Shown in pieces: positions 11,385-20,675 of a stretch of DNA of 40,299 nt. A model generated the notes under the pieces. That model ran no database searches. It was not told where the DNA came from and worked only from the letters and a program-made list of their open reading frames with translations. Both the position numbers and the translations under genes were made by a program. Location of the stretch: NCBI GenBank assembly GCA_002840845.1, contig PHCS01000019.1, forward strand, positions 1-40,299, read 5' to 3'. The number at the start of each line of letters is the position of its first letter. The stretch's first letter is position 1. This stretch comes from Betaproteobacteria bacterium HGW-Betaproteobacteria-14. Its GTDB lineage: Bacteria > Pseudomonadota > Gammaproteobacteria > Burkholderiales > Rhodocyclaceae.

Positions 11385-12632
11385 ATGTCAAAAATTCTGG
11401 TCGTTGATGATGAGGTCGGCATCCGCGAGCTGCTCTCGGAAATATTGCGCGACGAGGGCTACGACGTGCAGTTGGCCGAGCATGCCGCGGCAGCACGTGA
11501 GGCGCGCAACGCAGCGCGACCGGATCTGGTGCTGCTCGACATCTGGATGCCGGACACGGACGGCATCACGCTGCTCAAGGAGTGGTCTGCTGCAGGCCAG
11601 CTCAATATGCCGGTGGTAATGATGTCAGGCCACGGCACCATCGACACGGCGGTGGAGGCGACGCGCATCGGCGCACAGGACTTCCTGGAAAAGCCGATCG
11701 CACTGCAGAAGCTGCTCTCGGCCGTCAAGCGCGCCTTGCAGAAAGCGGCCCTCCCTGTTGCGCGCGCGGAGCTGACATTGGCGGCCTTTACCCGCGCCGC
11801 ACCGTTGCGCGACCTGAAGAGACGCCTCGATCAGGTTGCCGCGAAAAGCCGCGTGCTGCTGTTGAAGAGCGGTACCGGCAGCCTGGCCGAACTATGCGCA
11901 CGCAGTCTGCAGGCGCCGGGCAAGGCCTGGCTGGATCTCTCCAATCACGGACAGCCGCTTGCGCTCGAGGTGTTGGAGAAGGCGGCGGGCGGCATGATTT
12001 TCGCCTCCGAACTGGCGGCGCTTTCACGCCTACAGCAGAAAAACCTGGCCTTTGCGCTCGACCGCCTGGAGAAATACGATCTGCATCTGGTTGTCGCCAG
12101 CGTTCATGGCGCCGCAGGCCTGTCTGCGGCAGGTTTCGATGAGGCGCTGTTGCGCCGTCTGGCGGAAGTCAGCCTCGGTGCGCCTGGCCTGTCCGAGCTG
12201 AAGGATGAGGTGCCGGATATCGCCGCGCAGATCCTTACCCACTTGGTCGAGGCCGGCGAGGTGCCGCTGCGACGCCTGTCTACGGCGGCGCTCAATGCCT
12301 TGCGCAACCAGCACTGGGCGGGGGGCTACGCGGAACTGAGAAATGCCGTGCGTTCACTGGCCCTGGGTTCGCTGGAGGAGGAAATCGCTCCAGAAGAGGT
12401 CGCGAGTCTGCTGACGCCGCCGCCCTCTGCCGCCGCGCAGGTCCTGCCGCTCGACCTGCCGCTGCGCGAGGCGCGCGAGGCGTTCGAGCGCGTCTATTTC
12501 GAGCATCACCTGAAGATCGAGGGCGGCAACATGACCCGCCTGGCGGAAAAGACCGGCCTTGAACGCACCCATCTCTACCGCAAGCTGAAAGCGCTCGGCA
12601 TCGCAACGGGACGCAAGGGAGAAGAGCAATGA
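11385..12632 (+). CDS. ntrX: Response regulator NtrX with a degenerate AAA+ domain
   Basis: A 415-residue regulator, partner of NtrY. The receiver domain is intact: D8/D9, phosphoacceptor D52 in VLLDIWMPDTDG, and K102 in DFLEKPI. The C-terminal Fis-type helix-turn-helix is also intact (MTRLAEKTGLERTHLYRKLK). The middle (about residues 135-320) aligns with a sigma-54 activator domain but has lost its working parts. Walker A reads LKSGTGSLAEL with no GKE, no GAFTGA loop is seen, and the Walker B position reads GGMIFASELAALS instead of an acidic pair. It should therefore bind DNA in a phosphorylation-dependent way but not hydrolyse ATP or open sigma-54 promoters. It overlaps trkA by 4 nt. Confidence 0.92.
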   Translation: MSKILVVDDEVGIRELLSEILRDEGYDVQLAEHAAAAREARNAARPDLVLLDIWMPDTDGITLLKEWSAAGQLNMPVVMMSGHGTIDTAVEATRIGAQDFLEKPIALQKLLSAVKRALQKAALPVARAELTLAAFTRAAPLRDLKRRLDQVAAKSRVLLLKSGTGSLAELCARSLQAPGKAWLDLSNHGQPLALEVLEKAAGGMIFASELAALSRLQQKNLAFALDRLEKYDLHLVVASVHGAAGLSAAGFDEALLRRLAEVSLGAPGLSELKDEVPDIAAQILTHLVEAGEVPLRRLSTAALNALRNQHWAGGYAELRNAVRSLALGSLEEEIAPEEVASLLTPPPSAAAQVLPLDLPLREAREAFERVYFEHHLKIEGGNMTRLAEKTGLERTHLYRKLKALGIATGRKGEEQ

Positions 12633-14059
12633 AGATCATCATTCTGGGCGCAGGACAGGTGGGTGGCTCCGTGGCGGAAAGCCTGGTGTCCGAAGCCAAC
12701 GACATCACCGTAGTCGACACGGACGCCTCGCGGCTTGCCTCGCTGCAGGACAGGCTCGACTTGCGTACCGTGACGGGGAATGCCTCGAGTCCGTCGGTGC
12801 TGCGCCAGGCCGGCGCAGAGGACGCGGACATGCTGATCGCCGTGACGCAGAGCGACCAGACCAACCTGTGCGCCTGCAAGACCGCGCATGCCCTGTTCAA
12901 CCTGCCGACGCGCATTGCCCGCGTGCGCTCTTCGGATTTCGTCGATTACACCGAGCTGTTTACGCCGGAGAATTTCGCAGTCGATTTTTCCCTCTGTCCG
13001 GAGCAGATCGTCACCGACTACATCGTCAAGATGATCGAGTTTCCCGAGGCGCTGCAGGTGCTGGAATTCGCCGACGGTCTGGTCAGCCTGGTGGCCGTGC
13101 GCGCATTCGGCGGCGGTCCGTTGGTCGGCCATCCGCTGAAGGACATCCGCAAGCACATTCCGCAAGTCGATGCGCGCGTTGCCGCCATATTTCGCCTCGA
13201 CACGCCAATCATCCCGGAAGGCGACACGGTGATCGAGGCCGGTGACGAAGTATTCTGCCTGGCGGCGACGAAGAGCATCCGACAGGTGATGCGCGAACTG
13301 CGCCGCATGGACAAGCCTGTCAAGCGGATCATGATCGTCGGCGGCGGCAACATCGGCTACCGGCTGACACGCGCCATCGAGAACGACTACCAGGTGAAAG
13401 TGATCGACCATAACAAGCGCCATGCAGAGTGGCTGGCCGAGAATGTCAGCAGCGCGCTGGTGTTGCAGGGCGATGCGACCGACGAGAAATTGCTCGAGGA
13501 CGAGAACGTCGACCAGATGGACATGTTCATCGCGCTGACCAACGACGATGAGAACAACATCATGGCGGCGCTGCTGGCCAAGCGCATGGGCGCCAAGCGT
13601 GTCATCGCGCTGATCAACCGGCGCGCCTATGCCGAACTGGTGCAGGGCAGCCAGATCGACATCGCCATTTCGCCCGCGCAGACGTCCATCGGCACCCTGC
13701 TGGCCCATGTGCGGCGCGGCGACGTGGCAGCGGTGCACAGTCTGCGCCGAGGCGCCGCCGAGGCACTAGAGCTTGTAGTGCACGGCGACGAAAAATCCTC
13801 CCAGGTGGTTGGCCGCCGCATCGATGAGTTGCCGATCATCAAGGGCGCCACCATTGGCGCCATCGTGCGTGGGCTGCCGCAGAAGGAGCCCATGGTGCTG
13901 CGCGCCGAGCTGGCCGAGGAGCGCCACCAGTACAAGGTGATCATGGCGCACCACGACACGGTGATCCAGGCCGGTGACCATGTTATCGTCTTCGTCGTCT
14001 CGAAGCGCCTGGTGCCGAAGGTTGAGAAGCTCTTCCAGGTAGGCTTTGCCTTCGTGTGA
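12629..14059 (+). CDS. trkA: Trk system potassium uptake regulatory protein TrkA
   Basis: A 476-residue cytoplasmic gating subunit of the Trk potassium transporter. Two RCK units are visible. The first Rossmann domain starts MKIIILGAGQVGGSVAESL and the second at about residue 232 with RIMIVGGGNIGYRLTRAI. Each is followed by a C-terminal RCK_C lobe (GGGPLVGHPLKDIRKHIPQ and SQVVGRRIDELPIIKGA). The length fits the family. NAD(H)/ATP binding to the Rossmann units gates the TrkH channel. It overlaps ntrX (ATGA) and is followed by trkH after 31 bp, so NtrYX and potassium uptake are probably co-transcribed. Confidence 0.95.
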   Translation: MKIIILGAGQVGGSVAESLVSEANDITVVDTDASRLASLQDRLDLRTVTGNASSPSVLRQAGAEDADMLIAVTQSDQTNLCACKTAHALFNLPTRIARVRSSDFVDYTELFTPENFAVDFSLCPEQIVTDYIVKMIEFPEALQVLEFADGLVSLVAVRAFGGGPLVGHPLKDIRKHIPQVDARVAAIFRLDTPIIPEGDTVIEAGDEVFCLAATKSIRQVMRELRRMDKPVKRIMIVGGGNIGYRLTRAIENDYQVKVIDHNKRHAEWLAENVSSALVLQGDATDEKLLEDENVDQMDMFIALTNDDENNIMAALLAKRMGAKRVIALINRRAYAELVQGSQIDIAISPAQTSIGTLLAHVRRGDVAAVHSLRRGAAEALELVVHGDEKSSQVVGRRIDELPIIKGATIGAIVRGLPQKEPMVLRAELAEERHQYKVIMAHHDTVIQAGDHVIVFVVSKRLVPKVEKLFQVGFAFV

Positions 14060-14090
14060 TCCGCGGCACTCGTAATATGGGGCGCGGCCG

Positions 14091-15548
14091 ATGAGCAATC
14101 CGCTGGCGGTATTGCGTGTCTTCGCGCTGGTACTGCTGGTTTTCGCGCTGACCATGCTGGCGCCCGCCCTCGTTGCTTATATAGAGCGGGATTCGGCCGC
14201 AGGGGCCTTCCAGGTTGGCAGCGCGGCAACTTTCCTGATGGCCGTCCTGCTTTTACTGCTGACGCGTCGTCATACCGACGAGCTGCGCATCAGAGACGGC
14301 TTCCTCCTGGTTTCCCTGGTCTGGGTGCTGGTGCCGGCGTTTGCCGCCATTCCTTTCGTGGTGTTCTTTCAGACGATGAGCTTCACCGACGCCTACTTCG
14401 AGGCCGTGTCGGGGCTTACCACGACCGGGGCCACCGTATTCGAAGGGCTGGACACGCTGCCTTTCTCGATCAATCTGTGGCGTGCCGAGCTGGTCTTCCT
14501 CGGCGGCATGGGCCTGATCGTGCTGGCGGTGGCCATCCTGCCGCTGCTCGGCGTCGGCGGCCGGCAACTTTTTTCGGCGGAATCGCCCGGCCCCATCAAG
14601 GAAACCAAGCTGACGCCGCGCATGGCGCAGACAGCCAAGGGACTCTGGCTGGTCTACCTTGCCCTGGCCATCGCCTGCACGCTCGGCTATGTCTGGGCCG
14701 GCATGGGCTGGAGTGATGCCTTCATCCACATGTTCACCACGCTTGGCCTGGGCGGTTTTTCCAGCCACGATGCTTCATACGCCTATTTCAATTCGCCGCA
14801 TGTCGAGGCGGTGGCCATCGTTTTCATGACGCTTGCCGGTATGAACTTCGCTACCCACTTCATGGCGGTTCGCCGCGGCAGCCTGGGCTTTTACTGGGCC
14901 GATCCGGAGATCCGCTGGTACGTTAGCGTGATGTACGCCAGCGTGCTGGGCATTGCCGCGTATCTCTGGCTGGCTGGCACCTATCCGGATTTCCTTACGG
15001 CGCTGCGCTATGCCGCCTTCAACGTGGTGTCCATTGCCACCACAACCGGGTATGCCAACACCGATTACGCGCAGTGGCCCTTCTTCGTACCCTTGTGGAT
15101 GCTGTTCCTGTGCAGCTTCGTCACCTGCGCCGGCTCGACCGGCGGCGGCCTCAAGATGATGCGCGCCATCATTGTCTTCCGGCAGGTGATGCGCGAGATC
15201 GTCAGGACGGTGCATCCGAACGCGGTGCGTGCGGTCAAGCTGTCGGGGGCCCCGTTGCCGAACAAGATCATTTTTGCCGTGCTGGCTTTCTGCTTTGCCT
15301 ACATGGTGATCATCGTTTCACTGACCTTGCTGATGGTTTTCTCCGGGCTGGATGTGGTCACGGGTTTCTCGGCCGTGGTGGCGAGCTTCAACAACACCGG
15401 CCCCGGCTTGGGCGAAGTTGGTCCGGCCACCACCTACAAGTCGCTGACCGACTTTCAGACTTGGGTGTGCAGCGTCGCCATGCTGCTCGGCCGACTGGAG
15501 ATCTTCACGCTGCTGGTGGTGTTTTCGCCTACCTTCTGGAGAAAGTAG
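14091..15548 (+). CDS. trkH: Trk potassium transporter membrane subunit TrkH, first copy
   Basis: A 485-residue integral membrane protein with the four selectivity-loop repeats of the TrkH/KtrB family: SGLTTTGATVFEGLD, LGGFSSHDASY, IATTTGYANTDYAQWP and FNNTGPGLGEVGP. The intramembrane control loop region GSTGGGLKMMRAIIVFRQV and the C-terminal LLGRLEIFTLLVVFSPTFWRK are typical. It should form a dimeric channel gated by TrkA. Upstream lies GGGGCG as a weak ribosome site. The gene is followed after 7 bp by a second, similar trkH of identical length, so this is the first half of a tandem pair. Confidence 0.94.
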   Translation: MSNPLAVLRVFALVLLVFALTMLAPALVAYIERDSAAGAFQVGSAATFLMAVLLLLLTRRHTDELRIRDGFLLVSLVWVLVPAFAAIPFVVFFQTMSFTDAYFEAVSGLTTTGATVFEGLDTLPFSINLWRAELVFLGGMGLIVLAVAILPLLGVGGRQLFSAESPGPIKETKLTPRMAQTAKGLWLVYLALAIACTLGYVWAGMGWSDAFIHMFTTLGLGGFSSHDASYAYFNSPHVEAVAIVFMTLAGMNFATHFMAVRRGSLGFYWADPEIRWYVSVMYASVLGIAAYLWLAGTYPDFLTALRYAAFNVVSIATTTGYANTDYAQWPFFVPLWMLFLCSFVTCAGSTGGGLKMMRAIIVFRQVMREIVRTVHPNAVRAVKLSGAPLPNKIIFAVLAFCFAYMVIIVSLTLLMVFSGLDVVTGFSAVVASFNNTGPGLGEVGPATTYKSLTDFQTWVCSVAMLLGRLEIFTLLVVFSPTFWRK

Positions 15549-15555
15549 GACAGGG

Positions 15556-17013
15556 ATGGAACGACTGCTCGCCGTCATCCAAACTTTTTCGCGCATCGTA
15601 ATGGTGTTTGCACTGGCGCTGCTGCTGCCAATTGGAGTTTCGTTATGGATAGGCGACGGCGCACACGGCGCTTTCGACGAAGCCATTCTCGGAACCCTGG
15701 CTGTCGGCGCAATTGCCATGCGGGCAACGCAGCGCTTCCGTCGCGAATTGCGCGCCAACGACGGCGTGCTGCTGGTGGTGATGTGTTGGCTGCTGTTGCC
15801 GGCGATTGCCGCTGTGCCCCTGCTGCTGGGGATACCCGGGCTGCACGTCGCCGACGCGTACTTCGAGGCGGTGTCGGGCCTGACGGCGACCGGTGCGAGT
15901 GTGCTGTCGGGACTGGATCGGCTGCCGCCTTCACTCAACCTGTGGCGCACCGAGCTGCACTGGATCGGCGGACTGGGCATCATCGTGCTGGCGGTGGCGA
16001 TCCTGCCGCTGCTCGGCGTCGGCGGCCGGCAGCTGATGAAGGCCGAGGTGCCCGGCCCGGTCAAGGATTCCGGCATCACGCCGCGCGTGACGGAGACCGC
16101 CAAGGGGTTCTGGGTCATCTACATCGTGCTGACCGCGCTCTGCACCGTCGCCTACGGGTTGTTCGGCATGAGCTGGCTGGATGCGCTGACCCATGCCTTC
16201 AGCACGGTGGCACTGGGCGGGTTCTCCAGCCATGATGCCAGCCTGGGTTTCTTCAATTCACCCATGCTGGAGGCAATCACCGTCGTCTTTGCCCTGTTTT
16301 CGGGCATGAGCTATGTGACGCATTTTGCCGCCCTTTCCGGCCGCAGCCTTCGCCCCTACTGGCGCGACGGGGAGGTGCCCTTCTATCTGGGGGTGCTCGG
16401 CGCCAGCGTGCTGCTGATTGCGACCTATCTCTGGCACGATAATTATTACGCCGAGTTCACCACCGCGTTGCGCTATGCCGCCTTCAATACGGTGTCGGTG
16501 GCGACCACGCTGGGTTATGCGTCCACGGATTACTCGAAATGGCCCTTCTTCGCCCCGCTGTGGATGCTGTTCCTGTGCAGCTTCGTCACCTGTTCGGGCT
16601 CGACGGGCGGCGGCATCAAGATGATGCGCGCCATCGTTCTCTACAAGCAGGTTTTCCGCGAGATCACCCATGCCATGCACCCGAACGCGACGACCTACGT
16701 CAAGTTCGGCGGCGCGATCGTTTCGAACAAGATCATCCTGGCGGTGCTCGGCTTCGGCTTTCTCTACATGGCCAGTACCATCGCCTTTACGCTGGTGCTG
16801 GCGGCGAGCGGCCTGGACATCGTGAGTTCCTTTTCCGCGGCGGTGGCCTGCTTCAACAACACCGGCCCCGGCCTCGGTCTGGTCGGACCGGACAGCAATT
16901 ACGGCGCCTTCAACGATTTCCAGGTCTGGGTATGCAGCTTCGCCATGCTGCTCGGGCGGCTGGAAATATTCACCCTTTTGGTCGTCCTGACACCGGCTTT
17001 CTGGCGCAAGTAG
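15556..17013 (+). CDS. trkH: Trk potassium transporter membrane subunit TrkH, second copy
   Basis: A 485-residue paralog of the preceding gene. The four selectivity loops read SGLTATGASVLSGLD, LGGFSSHDASL, VATTLGYASTDYSKWP and FNNTGPGLGLVGP. The control loop GSTGGGIKMMRAIVLYKQV and the end LLGRLEIFTLLVVLTPAFWRK are nearly the same. By eye the two copies agree most in the pore loops and the C-terminal half, and differ most in the first helices and in the segment around residues 280-300. All filter glycines are kept, so this is a functional channel subunit and not a decaying duplicate. It starts 7 bp after the first copy, with AGGACAGGG as ribosome site. Different affinity or ion preference is possible but not shown. 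Confidence 0.93.
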   Translation: MERLLAVIQTFSRIVMVFALALLLPIGVSLWIGDGAHGAFDEAILGTLAVGAIAMRATQRFRRELRANDGVLLVVMCWLLLPAIAAVPLLLGIPGLHVADAYFEAVSGLTATGASVLSGLDRLPPSLNLWRTELHWIGGLGIIVLAVAILPLLGVGGRQLMKAEVPGPVKDSGITPRVTETAKGFWVIYIVLTALCTVAYGLFGMSWLDALTHAFSTVALGGFSSHDASLGFFNSPMLEAITVVFALFSGMSYVTHFAALSGRSLRPYWRDGEVPFYLGVLGASVLLIATYLWHDNYYAEFTTALRYAAFNTVSVATTLGYASTDYSKWPFFAPLWMLFLCSFVTCSGSTGGGIKMMRAIVLYKQVFREITHAMHPNATTYVKFGGAIVSNKIILAVLGFGFLYMASTIAFTLVLAASGLDIVSSFSAAVACFNNTGPGLGLVGPDSNYGAFNDFQVWVCSFAMLLGRLEIFTLLVVLTPAFWRK

Positions 17014-17019
17014 TAAACT
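17014..17019 (+). promoter_or_regulatory. -10 box of a probably leaderless hemE transcript
   Basis: TAAACT lies 6 nt before the hemE ATG and overlaps the end of trkH. There is no ribosome site in between. No convincing -35 box is seen, so read-through from trkH may also contribute. Confidence 0.4.
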
Positions 17020-17025
17020 CGCGCC

Positions 17026-18093
17026 ATGAACAAGCCCAAGAACGATACCTTTCTCCGCGCCCTGCTGCGCCAGCCGACCGAACATACCCCTGTCTGGCTG
17101 ATGCGCCAGGCGGGCCGATACCTGCCCGAGTATTGCGAGACGCGCCGCCGCGCCGGCAGTTTCATGGATCTGTGCCGCAACCCGCAACTGGCCACCGAGG
17201 TCACGCTGCAGCCGCTGGCGCGATACGATCTGGACGCGGCGATTCTTTTTTCGGACATCCTCACGGTGCCGGATGCCATGGGGCTCGGCCTGTATTTCGT
17301 CGAGGGCGAAGGGCCGAAGTTCGAGCGCCCGTTGCGCGAGGAATGGGAGATCCGCAACCTGAGCGCGCCCGATCCGGGCGTGGAACTGCGCTATGTCATG
17401 GATGCGGTGGCGGAGATCCGCCGCGCGCTGGGCAACTCAGTGCCGCTGATCGGATTTTCCGGGAGTCCATTTACGCTGGCCTGCTACATGATCGAAGGCG
17501 GCGCCTCGGATGACTTCCGCACCATCAAGGCCATGCTCTACGACCGGCCGGATCTTCTGCATCATGTGCTGGAAGTGAATGCGGGCGCAGTGACCGCTTA
17601 CCTCAACGCCCAGATCGAATCCGGCGCCCAGGCCGTGATGATCTTTGATACATGGGGAGGCGCGCTCTCGCACCGCGCCTACCGTGAGTTCTCGCTTGCC
17701 TATATGGAGCGCATCGTGGATGGCCTGGTGCGCGAACACGGCGGAGCGCGCATCCCCTGCATCGTGTTCACCAAGGGCGGCGGGCAATGGCTGGAAGAGA
17801 TTGCTGCAATCGGCTGCGATGCGGTCGGCCTGGACTGGACCACCGACATTGGCGCGGCGCGCAAACGCGTCGGCGACAAGGTGGCGTTGCAGGGCAATCT
17901 CGATCCTGTCGCGCTTTTCGCGCAGCCAGAGAAAATAGCCCAGGAAGCATGCGCCATCCTCGATGCCTACGGCCCCGGCAGCGGACACGTCTTCAATCTC
18001 GGTCACGGCATTTCCCAGTTCACGCCCCCGGAGCATGTCACGGCGCTGGTGAATGCGGTGCACGAGCACAGCCGCAAGCTGCACCAAATTTAA
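17026..18093 (+). CDS. hemE: Uroporphyrinogen decarboxylase
   Basis: A 355-residue cytosolic enzyme that decarboxylates the four acetate side chains of uroporphyrinogen III to give coproporphyrinogen III in haem synthesis. The two family signatures are present: [15 protein letters not shown] near the N-terminus (active-site arginines) and [17 protein letters not shown] in the middle. [15 protein letters not shown] carries the catalytic aspartate, and FNLGHGI lies near the end. Length and start match the family. It lies 12 bp after the second trkH. The 400-bp gap behind it holds DnaA boxes (see 18201-18397). Confidence 0.97.
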   Translation: MNKPKNDTFLRALLRQPTEHTPVWLMRQAGRYLPEYCETRRRAGSFMDLCRNPQLATEVTLQPLARYDLDAAILFSDILTVPDAMGLGLYFVEGEGPKFERPLREEWEIRNLSAPDPGVELRYVMDAVAEIRRALGNSVPLIGFSGSPFTLACYMIEGGASDDFRTIKAMLYDRPDLLHHVLEVNAGAVTAYLNAQIESGAQAVMIFDTWGGALSHRAYREFSLAYMERIVDGLVREHGGARIPCIVFTKGGGQWLEEIAAIGCDAVGLDWTTDIGAARKRVGDKVALQGNLDPVALFAQPEKIAQEACAILDAYGPGSGHVFNLGHGISQFTPPEHVTALVNAVHEHSRKLHQI

Positions 18094-18200
18094 GTCACCT
18101 CAACCCCACCGCCAGAACCCAGACGGGGCGCGGCCCGGAGGGATTTCCCGGCGGAGAACCGCATGAAAAAAGGCGTTTTGAAAGGGTCCGAGGGGTTGAC

Positions 18201-18397
18201 TTATGCACAACAGCATGATCCAGCCCAGAAATAGGCTGCATGTTTGCCGATTTTTTTCGACTTTACCATTACATTGTTTTTTAAGGGTTTTTTCACGATT
18301 AAAATTTGAGCATAATAAGAAAAAGCCTTGCATCAGGAGAGGTTAAAGCAAGAGCAGAGAGGTTTCCCACAAAGTTATCCACAGATTTTGTGGACAA
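18201..18397. other. Candidate replication origin (DnaA boxes around an AT-rich tract)
   Basis: The 400-bp gap between hemE and priA is unlike its surroundings. DnaA-box matches are TTATGCACA (18201-18209), TTATCCACA (18375-18383, the perfect consensus) and TGTGGACAA (18389-18397, reverse strand, one mismatch), with a weaker TTTCCCACA at 18363-18371. Between them lies an AT-rich block (18241-18330, 26 G/C in 90 by hand count) with three runs of 6-7 T at 18251, 18277 and 18288, as expected for an unwinding element. An inverted repeat (CTTCGC/GCGAAG, 18443-18454, flanked by TTTCA and TGAAA) lies nearer priA. The layout fits oriC or a DnaA-controlled promoter. No dnaA gene is in the window, so the origin call is inference. 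Confidence 0.5.
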
Positions 18398-18493
18398 GAA
18401 TTTTGCGCTTTTATTGCAGTATGTTAGCGGCCATTTCAATACTTCGCGCGAAGATGTGAAACCAAGCCAAGTGCCACACGAATAATTCTAGAA

Positions 18494-20674
18494 ATGACTT
18501 CGTCAATTGTGCGCGTTGCACTCGATGTGCCGTTGCCGCGCGGCTTCGATTATCTCGCGCAAGAAGTAAACGCCGATGATGTTGGCAGGCGAGTCAGCGT
18601 GCCATTCGGCCGCAGCGAGAAGATCGGAATCATTCTGGAAGTGCTGGCGGAAAGCGATCTGCCGGTGGAGAAGCTCAAGCCGGTGCGCGCCATCCTGCGC
18701 GATATGCCGTCCTTCCCGCCGGACTGGCTGGCCTTGGCAGACTTCTGCAGCCGCTACTATCAGCATCCCATCGGAGAAGTCATTGCCTTGGCGCTGCCGC
18801 CGGCGTTGCGCCGCCGCAATGCGTTGCCGCGCATGCCGGACAGAGAAGTGTTCCGCATTACGCAAGACGGCCGCGCCACGCTGCCTCAACTGACGCAGCG
18901 CAGCATCGCGGCGCGCCTGCTTGCTGCGCTGGAGCTGAACGGGGCGATGTCGCGTCGGGAGATGCGCACCATTTCCGCATCCGCCATGAAAGCATTGCCG
19001 GACATGCTGCAGCGCGGCTGGATGGTCGCGACCGTCGAGCCGCCAAACCTGAATGCCGCACCCGGTCCCGAATTGCTCCCGGAACAGCGCCATGCCCTGG
19101 ATGGCGTGATGCAGGCATTCGGCCGCTTCGAGTCTTTCCTGTTGCATGGCGTCACCGGCAGCGGCAAGACCGAAGTGTATTTGCGCCTGACCGAAGCGGC
19201 GCTCAAGCGCGGCGGCCAGGTACTGTTATTGGTTCCGGAGATCGCGCTGACCCCGCAGCTCGAGGCGAGGGTGAGCAATCGCTTTCCGGGCGCGCGCCTG
19301 GTCAGCCTGCACAGCAGTCTGGCCGACGGCGCACGGGCAGCGGGATTTCTCCAGGCCATGAGTGGCGAGGCGGATATCGTGCTGGGCACGCGGCTGTCCG
19401 TATTCACGCCGCTGCCGCGGCTGGCGCTGGTGGTGGTGGATGAAGAGCATGACCCTTCCTTCAAGCAGCAGGAGGGCATGCGCTATTCGGCGCGCGATGT
19501 GGCCGTGTGGCGGGCCAAGCAGCGCGGCGTCCCGATTGTCCTCGGCTCGGCCACGCCGTCGCTGGAGAGCTGGGCCGCCGCGAAGTCCGGCCGCTACCGA
19601 CTGCTGGAGCTGACATGTCGGGCTGTGGCGGAAACCCTGCCCGAAGTGCGCTGCGTCGACGTGCGTCGAGAAAAACTGCAGGACGGCATGAGCGAGCACT
19701 CGCTGCGGGCGATCGCCGCCCGGCTGGAGCGCGGCGAACAGAGCCTCATCTTCCTCAACCGCCGCGGCTATGCGCCGGTGCTGGCCTGCCCGGCCTGCGG
19801 CTGGGTGAGCCGCTGCCCGGGATGCGCGGCGAACATGGTGGTGCACCTGGCCGATCGCCGCCTGCGCTGCCATCACTGCGGGCGCGAGGAGCACATCACT
19901 GCGGCCTGCCCGACGTGCGGCAACCAGGACATCCACCCTTTCGGTCGCGGCACGCAACGCCTCGAAGAGTCACTGACGGCCCGCTTTCCGCAGGCGCGCA
20001 TCGTGCGCGTCGACCGCGACAGCGCCAAAAGTCAGCCGCGGTGGCACGCCATTCTCGACGCCATCCACAAGGGCGAGGCTGACATACTCGTGGGTACGCA
20101 GATGCTCGCCAAGGGCCACGACTTCCCGCTGCTGACGCTGGTGTGTGCGTTGAATGCCGATGCGGCGCTGTTCGCCGCCGATTTCCGCGCGCCTGAGCGC
20201 CTTTTCTCGCAGCTGATGCAGGTGGGCGGCCGCAGCGGCCGCGCCGCCCTGCCCGGCGAAGTGCTGATCCAGACGCAGTATCCGGATCATCCCCTCTATC
20301 GCGCGCTGGCCGCGCACGACTATGCCGCCTTTGCCGCGGCCCAGCTTGCGGAGCGCGAGCGGGCCGGCTTCCCGCCCAGCACGCACCAGGCCATGCTGCG
20401 CGCGGAAGCACCGGAACTGGCGCAGGCGCTGGTCTTTCTCAAGGCGGCAGGCGAGGCCGGCGATGCGCTGCGGACCGGAGAGGTGACGCTCTACGATACT
20501 GTGCCGATGCGGCTGCATCGCCTGGCGCACCTGGAGCGCGCCCAGCTGCTGGCCGAATCGCACAGCCGCCCGGCGCTGCAGGCCTTCCTCGCGCAATGGG
20601 TGGCGGCGGTCCGCGGCCTGAAGGCACCGAAGGGCCTGCGCTGGCACATCGACGTCGACCCGCTGGAATTTTGA
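18494..20674 (+). CDS. priA: Primosomal replication restart helicase PriA
   Basis: A 726-residue superfamily-2 helicase that reloads the replisome at stalled forks. The N-terminal fork-binding domain begins VRVALDVPLPRGFDYLA. The helicase core has Walker A HGVTGSGKTEVYLR (about residues 218-231) and the DEEH box in VVDEEHDPSFKQQEGMRYSA. The zinc-binding insert has eight cysteines in pairs (CPAC, CPGC, CHHC, CPTC, about residues 433-475). RGTQRLEESLTARFP and QMLAKGHDFP follow. Length is near the E. coli protein (732). No clear ribosome site precedes the ATG. It is preceded by the DnaA-box region and converges on the MFS gene, with one base between the two stop codons. Confidence 0.96.
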   Translation: MTSSIVRVALDVPLPRGFDYLAQEVNADDVGRRVSVPFGRSEKIGIILEVLAESDLPVEKLKPVRAILRDMPSFPPDWLALADFCSRYYQHPIGEVIALALPPALRRRNALPRMPDREVFRITQDGRATLPQLTQRSIAARLLAALELNGAMSRREMRTISASAMKALPDMLQRGWMVATVEPPNLNAAPGPELLPEQRHALDGVMQAFGRFESFLLHGVTGSGKTEVYLRLTEAALKRGGQVLLLVPEIALTPQLEARVSNRFPGARLVSLHSSLADGARAAGFLQAMSGEADIVLGTRLSVFTPLPRLALVVVDEEHDPSFKQQEGMRYSARDVAVWRAKQRGVPIVLGSATPSLESWAAAKSGRYRLLELTCRAVAETLPEVRCVDVRREKLQDGMSEHSLRAIAARLERGEQSLIFLNRRGYAPVLACPACGWVSRCPGCAANMVVHLADRRLRCHHCGREEHITAACPTCGNQDIHPFGRGTQRLEESLTARFPQARIVRVDRDSAKSQPRWHAILDAIHKGEADILVGTQMLAKGHDFPLLTLVCALNADAALFAADFRAPERLFSQLMQVGGRSGRAALPGEVLIQTQYPDHPLYRALAAHDYAAFAAAQLAERERAGFPPSTHQAMLRAEAPELAQALVFLKAAGEAGDALRTGEVTLYDTVPMRLHRLAHLERAQLLAESHSRPALQAFLAQWVAAVRGLKAPKGLRWHIDVDPLEF

Positions 20675-20675
20675 T

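Noticed and set aside
18130-18180. Possible terminator after hemE (GGGA/TCCC stem near CCGG)
   Set aside because: The stem is short with a 2-nt loop and no T-run follows; not convincing.
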